Below are positions 56,241 to 64,000 of a stretch of DNA of 64,000 bases, piece after piece. The translations under genes were made by a program, and so were the position numbers. This DNA is from Mesorhizobium sp. WSM3860 (GTDB lineage Bacteria > Pseudomonadota > Alphaproteobacteria > Rhizobiales > Rhizobiaceae), in contig NZ_NSGF01000005.1 in assembly GCF_002294995.1 (NCBI RefSeq), positions 1 to 64,000 on the forward strand. The letters are read 5' to 3'. The notes beneath the pieces were generated by a model. That model was given only the letters and a program-made list of their open reading frames with translations. It was not told where the DNA came from and ran no database searches. The first letter of the stretch is position 1; the number at the start of each line of letters is the position of its first letter.

Positions 56241-57347
56241 CTATTGCGTAGTGACCACGATGTTTCCAACGTGCTGCTTATCCATAAACGCCTGCTGTGC
56301 GCGGCCAAGCTCTCGCAGAGGGTACTGCGCTGCCAGAAGAGGCTTCAGCAGTCCCTGCTCAATGAGGCCTACAAGTCGCTTGGCCGTGCCAGGTGGCACA
56401 ATGGTTGCGCCAGTGAGTTGCAGATCCTTGTAGATGAGCTGTCGCAAATCGAACTCGACCCTAGGCCCTGAAATGGCGCCAGAGCTGGAATACCGTCCTC
56501 CTTGGCGTAACGCTTCAATGAGATGACCGAAACTCTTGCCTCCGACAACATCAATCGCCACATCGACCGGACCGCCCACCGCTGATCGGATTGCGTCAGA
56601 AAGAGCAGGTGTGTTTCGATCGACTACGGCATATGCGCCGAGTTCCTTAAGGCTGGCCACCTTCGACGGGCTAGCAATAGCAACGACCCGTGCTCCGCGC
56701 AGTCGACACAGCTGCACCGCAGCTGACCCTACTCCGCCCGAAGCTCCCGCAATCACCACTGTCTCACCGGGGCGAAGATCGGTTCGCGCCACCAGGTTCT
56801 CCGCCGTCGTGTACGCGCACGGGAATGTTGCAAGCTCGGCGTCGGAAAGGTCGGTATTGATACGCAGCGCATTGCCGGAGCGTGCCACTGTAAATTCGGC
56901 AAAGCCGCCGTCGCACTCCGATCCGAAATAGATCGCGTTGGCAAGGTCCATCCAATCACCTGCGCCAAGCAACCAGGGATCCACTATAACCCGCTCCCCA
57001 ATTCGCGCAGAGTCCACCCCCGCGCCGACGCCGACGATGGTGCCAGCGACGTCAGCGCCTTGGATCAATGGGAATCGAACCGGCGCACCACCCCAGCTTC
57101 CTTCCTCTGATCGAGCATTGGCAAAGCCATTGCTGCCGGTCGATGGCGTGATTCCGTCTGTCACCGATTTGGAGTACCAAGCTGTGCGAGTGTTGATGTC
57201 CGTGTTGTTCAAACCACAGGCGCCGACTCTGATCAGAACCTGCCCATAGGTCGGAACCGGAATTGGCCAATCTTCACGATAGTGGAGTTTATCCAGGCCG
57301 CCATGGCCAGTCAGGACAACGGCTCGCATTACGGATTGTGAACTCAC
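56241..57347 (-). CDS. MDR-superfamily zinc-type alcohol dehydrogenase / quinone reductase-like
   Basis: The start is probably the GTG at 57347 (GGGAG 6 bases upstream), seven codons before MRAVVLTGHGG at 57329. The product is about 368 residues. The GroES-like part has GQVLIRVGACGLNNTDINTR and IQGADVAGTIVGVG. The cofactor domain has VVIAGASGGVGSAAVQLCRL. The usual catalytic Cys-Gly-x-x-His of zinc enzymes appears as CGLNNTD, without the His, so it may be closer to the zinc-free quinone oxidoreductase group. It is last in the minus-strand operon and converges on the ABC importer operon. Confidence 0.8.
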   Translation of the reverse strand: MSSQSVMRAVVLTGHGGLDKLHYREDWPIPVPTYGQVLIRVGACGLNNTDINTRTAWYSKSVTDGITPSTGSNGFANARSEEGSWGGAPVRFPLIQGADVAGTIVGVGAGVDSARIGERVIVDPWLLGAGDWMDLANAIYFGSECDGGFAEFTVARSGNALRINTDLSDAELATFPCAYTTAENLVARTDLRPGETVVIAGASGGVGSAAVQLCRLRGARVVAIASPSKVASLKELGAYAVVDRNTPALSDAIRSAVGGPVDVAIDVVGGKSFGHLIEALRQGGRYSSSGAISGPRVEFDLRQLIYKDLQLTGATIVPPGTAKRLVGLIEQGLLKPLLAAQYPLRELGRAQQAFMDKQHVGNIVVTTQ

Positions 57348-57361
57348 GCGATTCTCCCGAA

Positions 57362-58468
57362 TCAATGGAACGTCGATACCGGGTCCCCAAGCCGGTTGGC
57401 GTCGGGGCTCACTCCTAAGCCAGGCGCCGAAGGGGGCGTGGCATGGCCTTTGACGTTCCGCGCCCCTTGACCTGGAACAGGATCGACGGCCAGGTGGTGA
57501 TGGCAAAGCCAGCTCGCCAGCCTGTTTTCGCGCGGGGTGGAGGACGCAAGGTGTATCGCTGCTGTGTCGGCTAGGGCGGATCCCCCAAGATCCTCCAGAT
57601 GCATCTGCCACCCGACAGACACGCCGAAGTCGCGAATTTGTCTTGCCTTCGTCAGCCCGCCAACGCGATTAGGCTTCACCTTGACGCCCTCGCAGGCACC
57701 GAGCTTCCACGCATCAAGATGATCCTGGAAGGTATGTAGGCACTCATCAAGCATAATAGGTTGTTTGACCCGGCTTGCCACTTGCGCGCATTGCGCAAGA
57801 GTTTCGCAAGGCTGCTCGACCCATCCACGCAAGGCGACATTATTCAAGACTTGAACCGCAACGGCAGGAACCCACGCGCGGTTTACGTCATAGGTGACCG
57901 TTTCGTCTGGACGCAGCGCCGCCTCGATTGCCTCGATTCTCGAGATGTCAACGACAGGGTCACTGCCACCAACCTTCGCCGAATGCGTCCGATATCCATG
58001 CTCGTAGGCCTGACGGATCAGCGCGATCATCTCGTCGTTCGAGCCGGTAGAAATAGACGAGTTGACGGCAACCGAATCGGCTTTGTCGCCTCCAAGCAAC
58101 CGCCAAAGAGGCATTCCAGAAACGCGCCCCAGTATGTCCCAGCACGCCATATCGAGTGCTGATTTGACGTAGTGGTGGCCAGGTAACGCGACGTCCATCG
58201 TGCGATTGATCGCATCGAGAGCGCAAGGGTCTTGGCCCAAGAGAGAAGGCGCCAGCGTTCCAATTCCAGCGCGAATACCGGGCCCATGCGCGGGTAGATA
58301 GGTGTTGCCCCAGGGGCATCCTTCACCCCAACCCGATATGCCTTCATCGGTGTCGATCCGGACGAACGTGCTGTCGAGCTTATCGAACCGAAGCCGTCCT
58401 CCCGATAGCCAATATGGTTTCGAGAGAGGGAGGTCTAGCTGCCAAACCGTTATACTGGTGATCTTCAT
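57362..58468 (-). CDS. Enolase superfamily protein, cis-3-hydroxy-L-proline dehydratase-like
   Basis: The 368-residue protein starts at the ATG at 58468, overlapping the stop of the upstream gene (ATGA). It has GWGEGCPWGNTYLPAHGPGI, ALPGHHYVKSALDMACWDIL, HSAKVGGSD (catalytic Lys), TYDVNRAW (metal Asp), WVEQPCETL (metal Glu), MLDECLH (metal Asp/Glu) and VKVKPNRVGGL. The set is very like the enolase-superfamily cis-3-hydroxyproline dehydratases, which remove water from 3-hydroxyproline to give pyrroline-2-carboxylate. Other hydroxy-acid dehydratases or epimerases remain possible. With the HpbD-like protein it points to (hydroxy)proline derivatives as substrates. Confidence 0.8.
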   Translation of the reverse strand: MKITSITVWQLDLPLSKPYWLSGGRLRFDKLDSTFVRIDTDEGISGWGEGCPWGNTYLPAHGPGIRAGIGTLAPSLLGQDPCALDAINRTMDVALPGHHYVKSALDMACWDILGRVSGMPLWRLLGGDKADSVAVNSSISTGSNDEMIALIRQAYEHGYRTHSAKVGGSDPVVDISRIEAIEAALRPDETVTYDVNRAWVPAVAVQVLNNVALRGWVEQPCETLAQCAQVASRVKQPIMLDECLHTFQDHLDAWKLGACEGVKVKPNRVGGLTKARQIRDFGVSVGWQMHLEDLGGSALADTAAIHLASSTPRENRLASWLCHHHLAVDPVPGQGARNVKGHATPPSAPGLGVSPDANRLGDPVSTFH

Positions 58469-58845
58469 AGCATCCCTTGCTCCTGCAGCACTTTGCGGGC
58501 AACGCGAAAGCACTCGAGCGCTTGGGGAACGCCGCAATAGATGCCGACAACGTGGATAACAGCGCGGATTTCGTTCGTTGAGACGCCATTGATAATGGCG
58601 CCGCGGCAATGGGTTTCCCATTCATGCATTTTGCCCAAAGCCGCGATCATGGCGAGGTTCATCAGCGAGCGCGTTTTTGGGTCAATCGTTTCATCGCCCC
58701 ACCCGAAACCCCAGCACCAAGCAGTCATCGCTTCTTGAAAGGGCCGAGTGAAATCATCAGCCGCAGCGAGATTGGCTTCGACATACTTTGCTCCTAACGT
58801 GGCCTTGCGCTTGGCAAGGCCAACGTCAAACAAATCCTGTTGCAA
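58465..58845 (-). CDS. Carboxymuconolactone decarboxylase family protein
   Basis: The 126-residue protein starts at a TTG at 58845, 6 bases after AGGAGAA, which lies just behind the stop of the aldehyde dehydrogenase. It contains MTAWCWGFGWGDETIDPKTR, SLMNLAMIAALGKMHEWETH and CRGAIINGVSTNEIRAVIHV, the helical core of the CMD fold. There is no CxxC pair of the AhpD peroxidase group. The family includes gamma-carboxymuconolactone decarboxylase, but no other aromatic-ring genes are present. In this operon it probably acts as a decarboxylase or isomerase on a ring-opened intermediate, which is a guess. Confidence 0.75.
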   Translation of the reverse strand: MQQDLFDVGLAKRKATLGAKYVEANLAAADDFTRPFQEAMTAWCWGFGWGDETIDPKTRSLMNLAMIAALGKMHEWETHCRGAIINGVSTNEIRAVIHVVGIYCGVPQALECFRVARKVLQEQGML

Positions 58846-58857
58846 TGGAATTCTCCT

Positions 58858-60309
58858 TTACCGAATGGCAATCGCTATGTTTTTGGTTTGCAGGTAGTTC
58901 CAAAGCGCCTCACGGCCTTTTTCGCGCCCGTAGCCTGATTTGCCGTAGCCGCCAAAAGGCGTCTCGACGCCCCCGGCGTACCACTCGTTGACGAACACCT
59001 GTCCGGCTCTCAAGCGCCGGGCGGTCTTCATGGCGCGATCGACATCTGCCGTAAAAATGCCGGAGACCAAGCCATAGTCGGTACCGTTCGCAAGACGCAG
59101 CGCCTCATCGTCACTGCCGAACTTTAAAACCGAGAGAACAGGTCCAAAGACTTCCTCCTGTGCGATCGACATGTCCGGTGTCACCTTGTCGAACACGGTC
59201 GGCTCCAAGAAAAATCCTGGACGGTTGAGACGCCTCCCACCGACTACCGCCCTCCCTCCCTGCCGCTCGGCTTGCTGACACATGGATTCAGCTCGATTGC
59301 GCTGCGAGTCCGAAATCATGGCGCCCATGTTGGGACCGAACTCGGGCCTATCGACGCCAGGACCTGCTGAAATGGACCGCGCCATGTCCGCAACGCGCTC
59401 AACAACTTCGTCGTGCACATCCTCATGCACGATCAGGCGAGACATAGCCGAGCACACCTGGCCTGCGTTGAAGAAAATTCCCCAACGAACATTCGACACC
59501 AGGTTGTCCAGGTTCGCGTCCGGCCAAGCGATGGCTGCGGATTTGCCGCCCAATTCAAGGACACACGGAACCACATTTTTGGCGGCGGCCGACGCGATAC
59601 TGACCCCTGTTGCAACCGAACCGGTGAAAACGATCTGATTTACGTCGGGGTGGCTGACGAGGGACGCGCCCGCCTCGCGGCCCAAGCCGCAGAAGATATT
59701 CACCGCCCCCCGCGGCAGCCCCGCGTACTCGGCGGCGCTTGCGATGAACGAATTGGTCAGAGGGTCGAGCTCAGGCGTCTTTACAACGCATGCGTTGCCT
59801 GCTGTCAGAGCCGCCGACAAGGAGCGTGCGGTCATCTCAAGTGGATAGTTCCAGGGAACGACATGCGCGGATACGCCAAACGGTTCGTAGACCGTGAAAT
59901 CGTAATAGCTGTCCCCGAGGGGTATGGAACGACCTTCGATCGTTTCGCACTGATTGCCGTAGTACTCGAAATATCGTGCCGCCCCTTCGACCTCAATGCG
60001 GGCCTCCCAAAGCGGCTTGCCCGCTTCGCGGCATAACACGTAGGCAATCTCATCAATATGATCGAGCAAATAGGTGCCCATCGCCCGCACCATTCGACCC
60101 CGCTTGACTGGGCGCATTTCTGTCAGCGCGCCGGCCTCATGGCAGGCCTTGGCAGCCTTCACGGCGCGATCAACGTCTTGCGCGCTCGCCAAGGCCTGCT
60201 GCGCAAGTGCCTCTCCGGTAGCAGGATCATCAACGGTGAGATTCCCTGCACCGCCGTCAACCCACTCGCCATCTATGTAGTTCTGCCAATAGGGTTTGAT
60301 CTCAGACAT
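58858..60309 (-). CDS. Aldehyde dehydrogenase, betaine-aldehyde-dehydrogenase type
   Basis: The product is about 483 residues from the ATG at 60309 (MSEIKPYWQNYIDGEWVDGG). The ATG overlaps the stop of the Rieske gene. It has VVPWNYPLEMTARSLSAALT, FTGSVATGVSIA, LELGGKSAAI (general-base Glu) and NAGQVCSAMSRL (catalytic Cys). EVFGPVLSVL and FGGYGKSGYGREKG are typical of the family. Demethylation by a Rieske oxygenase releases formaldehyde and may leave aldehydes from ring or side-chain cleavage. This enzyme could oxidise such an aldehyde to the acid with NAD. Confidence 0.85.
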   Translation of the reverse strand: MSEIKPYWQNYIDGEWVDGGAGNLTVDDPATGEALAQQALASAQDVDRAVKAAKACHEAGALTEMRPVKRGRMVRAMGTYLLDHIDEIAYVLCREAGKPLWEARIEVEGAARYFEYYGNQCETIEGRSIPLGDSYYDFTVYEPFGVSAHVVPWNYPLEMTARSLSAALTAGNACVVKTPELDPLTNSFIASAAEYAGLPRGAVNIFCGLGREAGASLVSHPDVNQIVFTGSVATGVSIASAAAKNVVPCVLELGGKSAAIAWPDANLDNLVSNVRWGIFFNAGQVCSAMSRLIVHEDVHDEVVERVADMARSISAGPGVDRPEFGPNMGAMISDSQRNRAESMCQQAERQGGRAVVGGRRLNRPGFFLEPTVFDKVTPDMSIAQEEVFGPVLSVLKFGSDDEALRLANGTDYGLVSGIFTADVDRAMKTARRLRAGQVFVNEWYAGGVETPFGGYGKSGYGREKGREALWNYLQTKNIAIAIR

Positions 60310-61402
60310 CGACAGCTTCACGCATCCATTGCTGCAACAAGCGTACCGAGTGCTCAGAGTTCACACCGCAGTTCGGATCAATGACGAGCGGACCCGGTCT
60401 GTATCCGCGATTGTGCAAGCCGCGCTGGACGGCCTCGACAATATGGATATCCTCTTCGACGGTAGTTGCTCTGTCTTGGATCGCCAATTTTCGGATGATG
60501 TCGGATTCGGCGCCGTCGATCGTATACCAACCACGCCAGACGACGACCTCGTCGACATTCTTGATGCGCCAGTGATAGGTGTTGAGAACGTTGCCGGGAT
60601 AAACCTGAAAGGAAAATGTCGGCCAAAGAAACCAGGATGCATATTCCCCTGCGCGCGCATTGGCGTTGAGGTCAATGGGGTAACTCATTCGGTCGAGGTT
60701 CTGGCATTCGGTAGTATGACGCAAGCAATAGCCCTGAGGCTGGATGTCATAGGTCTCGGGCTTTATGACCCCTGTAGCGAACGTCTTATGGTTCAGAGCA
60801 CAGTGGTAGCACTCGGAATAATTTTCGATCGATACCTTCCAGTTGCAGTTTTCGGGAATCTCAACCCATTCCAGTGGCTTCAGCTGGTTGATGTGAGGGA
60901 CAAATTCGGTCAGCTCCTGCCTAACCTTTGGGAACCATTCGTCCATCGGTTTGGCGTCCGGGTCGAGATTGACAAAAACGAACCCGCAAAACAGTTCGAC
61001 TTTCACGCTGGTCAGACAGATGTCGTTGCGATCAAACCCCGGTACGGCATTGACGTTGGGACCGCCTCGAAGCTTGCCCGTGAGTTCATAGGTCCAGGCG
61101 TGGTAGGGGCATACCAAAAGCCGAGCGTTTCCGCTTCCCCTTATCAACTCGTGCGCGCGATGCTGGCATACGTTGTAAAAAGCGCGGACCTGGTTTTCTC
61201 TGTCGCGAATGCAGAATAGGCTCTGCCCTGCTAGCTCGAAGGTAAAATAGTCGCCAGGTTTTTCCACCAAAGAGGAGTGGCCTGCAAATTGCCACGTCCG
61301 GCTCAGAAGTCCGTCTTCTTCTTTGGTGAAAATTATAGGGTCGGTATAGTAGCGGGCCTCCAGCGACCGCAGGGGTTTCGGCGACACTGACGAAACGTTC
61401 AT
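60302..61402 (-). CDS. Rieske non-heme iron oxygenase, quaternary-amine demethylase type (GbcA/Stc2/CntA-like)
   Basis: The 366-residue protein starts at the ATG at 61402 (AGAGGA upstream), overlapping the end of the RpiR gene. The Rieske centre is CQHRAHELIRG and CPYHAWTYELTG (two Cys, two His). The catalytic domain has NWKVSIENYSECYHCALNHK with the His ligands of the mononuclear iron, and EHSVRLLQQWM at the end. The closest functional groups are glycine-betaine monooxygenase, stachydrine demethylase and carnitine oxygenase, which remove an N-methyl group or cleave C-N. No reductase partner gene is visible in the window. Confidence 0.85.
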   Translation of the reverse strand: MNVSSVSPKPLRSLEARYYTDPIIFTKEEDGLLSRTWQFAGHSSLVEKPGDYFTFELAGQSLFCIRDRENQVRAFYNVCQHRAHELIRGSGNARLLVCPYHAWTYELTGKLRGGPNVNAVPGFDRNDICLTSVKVELFCGFVFVNLDPDAKPMDEWFPKVRQELTEFVPHINQLKPLEWVEIPENCNWKVSIENYSECYHCALNHKTFATGVIKPETYDIQPQGYCLRHTTECQNLDRMSYPIDLNANARAGEYASWFLWPTFSFQVYPGNVLNTYHWRIKNVDEVVVWRGWYTIDGAESDIIRKLAIQDRATTVEEDIHIVEAVQRGLHNRGYRPGPLVIDPNCGVNSEHSVRLLQQWMREAVDV

Positions 61403-62304
61403 CGTGGTTCCTCTTTCCAATAGACACCAAGCTCGTAGCGGCGCTTATGAAAGCGCTCGATATTACTGACTGCATCGGCTGCCGCTTCCGCCACCACGAA
61501 AGCAACGATCGTTTCGAAAAGCGCCGTCAAGGCAACGGTAGACGGGAAAAACTGAGGCGTGTCGGTCGGTATGACGAAACGCTGGTCGGCGCGGGCAAGG
61601 ATAGGCGACGCGGGGCTGTCGGAGATGCCAACGACCTTGATGCCATACGCTCGAGCCAAATCTACGGCCTCGACAACCTCGCGCCGGTACGGCTTGAACG
61701 TCATAGCAATTAGGAGATCACCTTTCTCGGCGCGAACCAACCCGTCGACAGGAAGGGATCCCTCGCGTGGAATCGCGACGACGCTGTCCACCGCCATGCT
61801 TGCCAGATAGGCGAAATTTCGCGCAACTGAACTCGCAAAACCTAAGCCCAAGACGTAGGTGGTGCGCGCTTTTACAATGGCATCGGCGAGTTGCTTGATC
61901 TCGGACGCGCTTGTTCCCGAAAACAGGCCTTCGATATTTTCGATCGATGTGGATGCCATCTGGCTGTACAGGCTGGCCAGTTTACCGCCTTTGGATAGCG
62001 ACTGCAGCCAGCGGGCCCGATCGGGAAAGTCCTCGCGTCCGCGCATCACTTGCTCACGAAAGGGCCTACGAAAATCCTCGTAGCCATCAAAACCAAGCGC
62101 GCGCGCCATTCGCACCAGCGTATTGGGCTTTACGTCTGCACCTTGCGCCATCCTTCTTATCGACGTGATGCTGATCATGTTCGAATTCTCGAGCACGTGG
62201 GCAGCTGCCTTCTGCAATTCGGGAGTGAATGTGGATAGCCGGCTCGTAAGATCGTCGAGAACCGTTGTGGCTGTTTTTCCATTTGGTACATTCATGTGTT
62301 TCAT
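61399..62304 (-). CDS. RpiR/MurR-family transcriptional regulator with SIS domain
   Basis: The 301-residue regulator from the ATG at 62304 has an N-terminal helix-turn-helix (ENSNMISITSIRRMAQGADV, KPNTLVRMARALGFDGYEDF). The SIS ligand domain contains TYVLGLGFASSVARNFAYLA, DLLIAMTFKPYRREVVEAVD and GIKVVGISDSPASPIL. SIS domains usually bind phosphosugars, but rhizobial relatives also control amino-acid and betaine catabolism. It is first in the minus-strand operon and divergent from the flavoprotein gene with 61 bp between them, so it probably controls both. Confidence 0.85.
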   Translation of the reverse strand: MKHMNVPNGKTATTVLDDLTSRLSTFTPELQKAAAHVLENSNMISITSIRRMAQGADVKPNTLVRMARALGFDGYEDFRRPFREQVMRGREDFPDRARWLQSLSKGGKLASLYSQMASTSIENIEGLFSGTSASEIKQLADAIVKARTTYVLGLGFASSVARNFAYLASMAVDSVVAIPREGSLPVDGLVRAEKGDLLIAMTFKPYRREVVEAVDLARAYGIKVVGISDSPASPILARADQRFVIPTDTPQFFPSTVALTALFETIVAFVVAEAAADAVSNIERFHKRRYELGVYWKEEPR

Positions 62305-62306
62305 CC

Positions 62307-62335
62307 TTGACAATCGTACACTTGTTCGGTAGCTG
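62307..62335 (+). promoter_or_regulatory. Possible promoter for the flavoprotein gene
   Basis: TTGACA at 62307-62312 is a perfect -35 box. Seventeen bases later TAGCTG is only a poor -10 match. It lies inside the short divergent region, 54-60 bases before the ATG at 62366, where RpiR control would be expected. Confidence 0.3.
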
Positions 62336-62365
62336 TGTCTACAGGCAGTTTCTCGGGAGACGACA

Positions 62366-64000
62366 ATGAGCATATCTCACGCGCGGGTAGTAATCATAGG
62401 CGGGGGCATCATGGGATGCGGCCTCGCCTACCACCTTGCGCATGAAGGCTGGACCGACATCGTGTTGTTCGAGAAGGCCGAGTTAACTTCGGGATCGACG
62501 TGGCATGCGGCTGGGCAAATCACGCATTCGACGTCGAGTTTTTCGCTCGGCAAATGCGTCGGCTACAATATCGACCTCTATTCCAAGGTGCTCGAAAAGG
62601 AGACTGGGCAGTCCGTGACCTGGCATGGATGTGGGTCTTTACGGCTGGCTTACACGGATGACGAACTCGACTGGCTCCGTCAGACGCTGAGCGTCGGAAA
62701 GGCGCTGGGCTTCGCCATGGAATTGGTAGATCTGGAGCGCATCAGACAGCTTCACCCCTTTTATAATCTCGAAGGCGTGCAGGCGGCGCTGTACACGCCG
62801 GATGACGGCCACGTTGACCCTTCCGGTGCCACTTTCGCACTTGCGCAAGGTGCACGCCAGCTCGGGGCCAAGACCGTACGTCAATGTCGGGTCTTGGACG
62901 TAAAGCCGGAGCCCAATGGCGAATGGCGCGTCTTTACAGACCAAGGCGAGGTCGTTTGCGAGCATGTCGTTAACGCTGGTGGCACTTACGCGCGCCAGGT
63001 CGGCAAATGGGTGGGGCTCGACGTGCCCGTCACCTCGATGACACACCATTACTTGATAACGGACACTGTTCCGGAATTCATGACGTTGGAGAAGGAGCTT
63101 CCGGTCGTCCGGGATGATCGCTTGGTATCCGGCTACATTCGGATGGAGCAGAAATCGGGTTTGATCGGTATCTACGAGAAGGCGAAGCCCAACGCCGTTT
63201 GGATCGAAAGCTGCCCATGGGAAGCCGAGCATGAGCTGTTCGAGCCTGATTACGATCGCATTATGCCTTGGCTCGAAAATGCCATGGGTAGAATGCCTGT
63301 GCTCTCCCAACTCGGCATCAAGCGGGCTGTGCATGGTGCCATTTCACACCCCCCGGACGGGAACCCGCTGATCGGTCCTGCGCCTGGGCTTAAGAATTTT
63401 TGGCTCAATTGCGGCTGTCAGATTGGTATCGGATGGGGGCCAGGGCTGACGCGCGAACTGGCCCGTTGGATGGTCCACGGCGCCGCCGACATCAACATGC
63501 GCGACTACGATCCGCGGCGTTTTGGCAAGTTTGCTGATCAAAACTACCAAGTCACCAAGGCCAAAGAGGATTACCTTCTTCGCCATGAGATACCCTTCCC
63601 AAACCTCAACCGTCATCACGGGCGGCCGGTCAAGCCAAGTGCACTTTACGACCGTCTGCAGAAGCGTGGTGCTGTGTTTGAGGAGGTCTATGGTTGGGAG
63701 CGCCCCCGCTGGTTCGCAAAGGACGGTCTTGAGCAGAAAGACTACTACTCGTTTCGTCGACCCGCCTGGTTTCCCCTCGTTCAGAAGGAAGTCAGCGCGG
63801 TGCGCGAATGTGCCGGCCTGATGGATATCTCGGCCTTCTCGAAGGTTCAGGTGTCAGGCCCGGACGCTGCAGTGTTCGTTGATCGACTGATACCGAACCG
63901 GCTCCCGTCGAAAACCGGCCGAATTGGTCTTACGCATTTGCTCAACGACAGGGGACGCATCGAGCTGGAAACGACGATCGTTCGCTTGGCGGATGACAGC
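62366..64000 (+). CDS. Dimethylglycine/sarcosine dehydrogenase-like flavoprotein with GcvT domain, partial
   Basis: The frame runs from the ATG at 62366 (GGGAG 7 bases upstream) through the window end, 545 codons so far. The N-terminus has VVIIGGGIMGCGLAYHLAHE, the FAD-binding motif, and ELTSGSTWHAAGQI, with the His-Ala-Ala segment that carries the covalent flavin in this family. HPPDGNPLIGPAPGLKNFWL and GIGWGPGLTRELARWMV follow. A linker starting RHEIPFPNLNRHHGR leads into a GcvT-like folate domain (CAGLMDISAFSKVQVSGPDA, GRIGLTHLLNDRGRIELETT). Such enzymes oxidatively demethylate N-methyl amines and pass the methyl group to tetrahydrofolate. Together with the Rieske oxygenase this gives two possible N-demethylation steps. 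The C-terminus lies outside the window. Confidence 0.85.
   Translation, partial: MSISHARVVIIGGGIMGCGLAYHLAHEGWTDIVLFEKAELTSGSTWHAAGQITHSTSSFSLGKCVGYNIDLYSKVLEKETGQSVTWHGCGSLRLAYTDDELDWLRQTLSVGKALGFAMELVDLERIRQLHPFYNLEGVQAALYTPDDGHVDPSGATFALAQGARQLGAKTVRQCRVLDVKPEPNGEWRVFTDQGEVVCEHVVNAGGTYARQVGKWVGLDVPVTSMTHHYLITDTVPEFMTLEKELPVVRDDRLVSGYIRMEQKSGLIGIYEKAKPNAVWIESCPWEAEHELFEPDYDRIMPWLENAMGRMPVLSQLGIKRAVHGAISHPPDGNPLIGPAPGLKNFWLNCGCQIGIGWGPGLTRELARWMVHGAADINMRDYDPRRFGKFADQNYQVTKAKEDYLLRHEIPFPNLNRHHGRPVKPSALYDRLQKRGAVFEEVYGWERPRWFAKDGLEQKDYYSFRRPAWFPLVQKEVSAVRECAGLMDISAFSKVQVSGPDAAVFVDRLIPNRLPSKTGRIGLTHLLNDRGRIELETTIVRLADDS

Noticed and set aside
57060..57085. GGAATCGAACC sequence as a tRNA T-arm
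   Set aside because: It lies inside the coding sequence of the MDR dehydrogenase and no cloverleaf can be drawn around it.
60296..61219. Long plus-strand open frame opposite the Rieske oxygenase gene
   Set aside because: It is the mirror of a well-supported gene with Rieske and iron-site motifs; its own translation shows no family features.

Overview
The window looks like accessory DNA from an alphaproteobacterial rhizobium, most likely the symbiosis island (ICE) of a Mesorhizobium-type organism. The reasons are: a traR / DUF2285 (fseA-like) / qseM / qseC block at 44.7-46.7 kb, the arrangement known from the ICEMlSym excision and transfer switch; a high density of decayed IS elements (IS3, IS5, IS21, IS66, IS110, IS256, IS630); and a gene content dominated by uptake and catabolism of small nitrogen compounds. 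Identifications come from reading the sequence, with no database search.

Region 1 (1-32 kb) is a peptide-centred region. It has one intact SBP-permease-permease-ATPase-ATPase importer operon (16.3-21.8 kb) followed by a CapA-family protein. Around it are an M20 dipeptidase, a carbamoylase/allantoate-amidohydrolase homologue, two near-identical M24 creatinase/ectoine-hydrolase-type proteins that lack the usual metal ligands, a NylB/class C-like serine hydrolase and a prolyl-oligopeptidase-type S9 peptidase. It also holds three ATP-grasp ligases: one D-Ala-D-Ala-ligase-like and two paralogous L-amino-acid-ligase-like. Relics of a second copy of the importer operon lie at both ends (SBP and permease at 1.87-2.65 kb, the two ATPases at 30.6-31.6 kb).

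Region 2 (32-44 kb) is a compact catabolic cluster. It encodes a DoeB-like deacylase, methylaspartate ammonia-lyase, a class III CoA-transferase, a broken citrate-lyase-beta-type lyase (a second fragment lies at 32.5 kb), a LysR regulator, an aldehyde dehydrogenase, a class I fumarase/mesaconase, an AsnC/Lrp regulator and a class III aminotransferase. With the M24 (DoeA-like) proteins of region 1, this resembles the ectoine degradation set DoeA-DoeB-DoeD-DoeC-DoeX. To it is added a route from aspartate or methylaspartate to fumarate/mesaconate and malate/citramalate.

Region 3 (44.2-49.6 kb) is ICE control DNA plus debris. It has an intact LuxR-type traR, a broken fseA-like gene, intact divergent qseM and qseC with two palindromic operators between them, two broken XRE regulators, a C-terminal adenosine-kinase fragment and IS pieces.

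Region 4 (49.6-64 kb) is a second catabolic cluster. It has an enolase-superfamily protein resembling hydroxyproline-betaine epimerase and another resembling cis-3-hydroxyproline dehydratase, and a peptide/opine-type ABC importer with a fused double ATPase. A tightly overlapping minus-strand run follows: RpiR regulator, Rieske oxygenase, aldehyde dehydrogenase, carboxymuconolactone-decarboxylase-like protein, enolase-superfamily protein and MDR dehydrogenase. Divergent to this run is a dimethylglycine-dehydrogenase-like flavoprotein that leaves the window. Together they suggest demethylation and breakdown of an N-methylated (hydroxy)proline or similar betaine. No rRNA, tRNA or CRISPR was seen.
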